Positions 63,695 to 64,000 of a stretch of 64,000 nt of DNA are shown here, piece by piece (positions within the stretch are counted from its first letter, which is position 1; every line of letters starts with the position of its first letter). The translations under genes were made by a program, and so were the position numbers. Where the stretch lies: positions 1 to 64,000 of the forward strand of contig CAMXCT020002377.1 of NCBI GenBank assembly GCA_947184155.2, in the 5' to 3' direction. Origin of the DNA: Cladocopium goreaui (Eukaryota > Sar > Dinophyceae > Suessiales > Symbiodiniaceae). The notes under the pieces were generated by a model. It saw nothing but the letters and a program-made list of their open reading frames with translations, was not told the DNA's origin and searched no databases.

Positions 63695-63930
63695 GCCACG
63701 TGCCACAGCTGAGCCCTCGCAGCGAGTGCCTCCTGCAGCTGATCATAGCGCAGCTAGCAGCGCTGCTGCAGCTGACGCAGCTCTGGACGGTGCTCGGCGC
63801 TTTGACGCCTGCGGTGGACCCAGCCGGAAATGTCGCAGACGCGGCAAACGTCACAGAGGACGACAGCTCGCAAAGAGTCTTGGCAGGGGATCTTTCTGTG
63901 GCCCCAGACAAGTTTCTAGATAATAGTTCT
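63695..63930 (+). CDS. Probable further exon, TM helix plus acidic loop (runs toward window edge)
   Basis: Frame through ECLLQLIIAQLAALLQLTQL (hydrophobic helix) then VDPAGNVADAANVTEDDSSQ and SVAPDKFLDNSS. Likely another exon of the polytopic part of the same gene. Borders unknown; the gene continues beyond base 64000. Confidence 0.4.
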
Positions 63931-64000
63931 GTTTCTGTTCTTGTGTTGCGACCCATTGCTTTGGCATGGTGTCGACCAGTTTTTAGATAATCAGATGTTT

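Noticed and set aside
1-64000. Dinoflagellate spliced-leader sequence
   Set aside because: I looked for CCGTAGCCATTTTGGCTCAAG by eye and found only short partial words such as AGCCATTTTG; nothing convincing.

Overview
The window looks like accessory, repeat-dominated nuclear DNA of a dinoflagellate, most likely Symbiodiniaceae. The reasons are a non-LTR retrotransposon carrying a cytosine DNA methyltransferase (retrotransposon-borne methyltransferases are published for the genus Symbiodinium), Ty1/copia elements whose Gag is rich in KGKGK runs, an LRR plus cysteine-rich plus multi-TM gene with what reads as a GA..AG|G intron, and long minisatellites open in several frames. No rRNA, no clean tRNA, no spliced-leader copy and no bacterial-type operon was seen.

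Layout. 1-11.1 kb (minus strand): a very large LINE-type element, cut by the left edge. In its own direction it has a leader with eight copies of a 19-nt hairpin (10.1-10.9 kb), ORF1 (290 aa), a TAATG stop/start overlap, then a giant ORF2 in pieces: an unknown N-terminal region, a USP (ubiquitin-specific protease)-like domain with a Ser where the catalytic Cys should be, a DNMT with motifs I, IV, VI, VIII and X, an unknown region, an AP-type endonuclease and a reverse transcriptase (motif C YIDD). Two breaks in ORF2 are explained by slippage-type changes (one extra TC unit, one 58-bp tandem duplication); a third boundary is an in-frame TGA.

11.2-17.7 kb: mosaic inverted and direct repeats, with two 0.5-kb arms around a 1.4-kb centre. 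17.0-20.8 kb (plus strand): three unrecognised ORFs with four copies of a covarying hairpin (invariant loop GCAGACT) between and around them. 20.8-28.4 kb (minus): a young copia element (LTRs differ at 3 positions in 142), gag and pol almost complete with two nonsense codons, an extra third ORF, and a striking excess of CAACA on its sense strand. 28.4-41.9 kb: non-coding DNA with a foldback element, a head-to-head TTCGTCAA array, minisatellites and possible exon relics of a membrane protein. 41.9-48.6 kb (plus): a decayed second copia element with TGATTG...CAATCA LTR ends and a TM-containing ORF after RNase H. 48.6-60.5 kb: simple repeats, unassigned DNA and three back-to-back satellites (56.3-58.5 kb). 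60.6-64 kb (plus): a host gene with LRR, GCC2/GCC3-like cysteine-rich and transmembrane exons, cut by the right edge.

How the parts relate: the LINE would use ORF1, endonuclease and RT for target-primed reverse transcription; the DNMT could methylate new copies; the USP-like domain could bind ubiquitin. Both copia elements share the same 12-nt primer-binding site directly after the LTR, so they probably prime from the same tRNA. All protein functions are read from motifs by eye; no database search was run.
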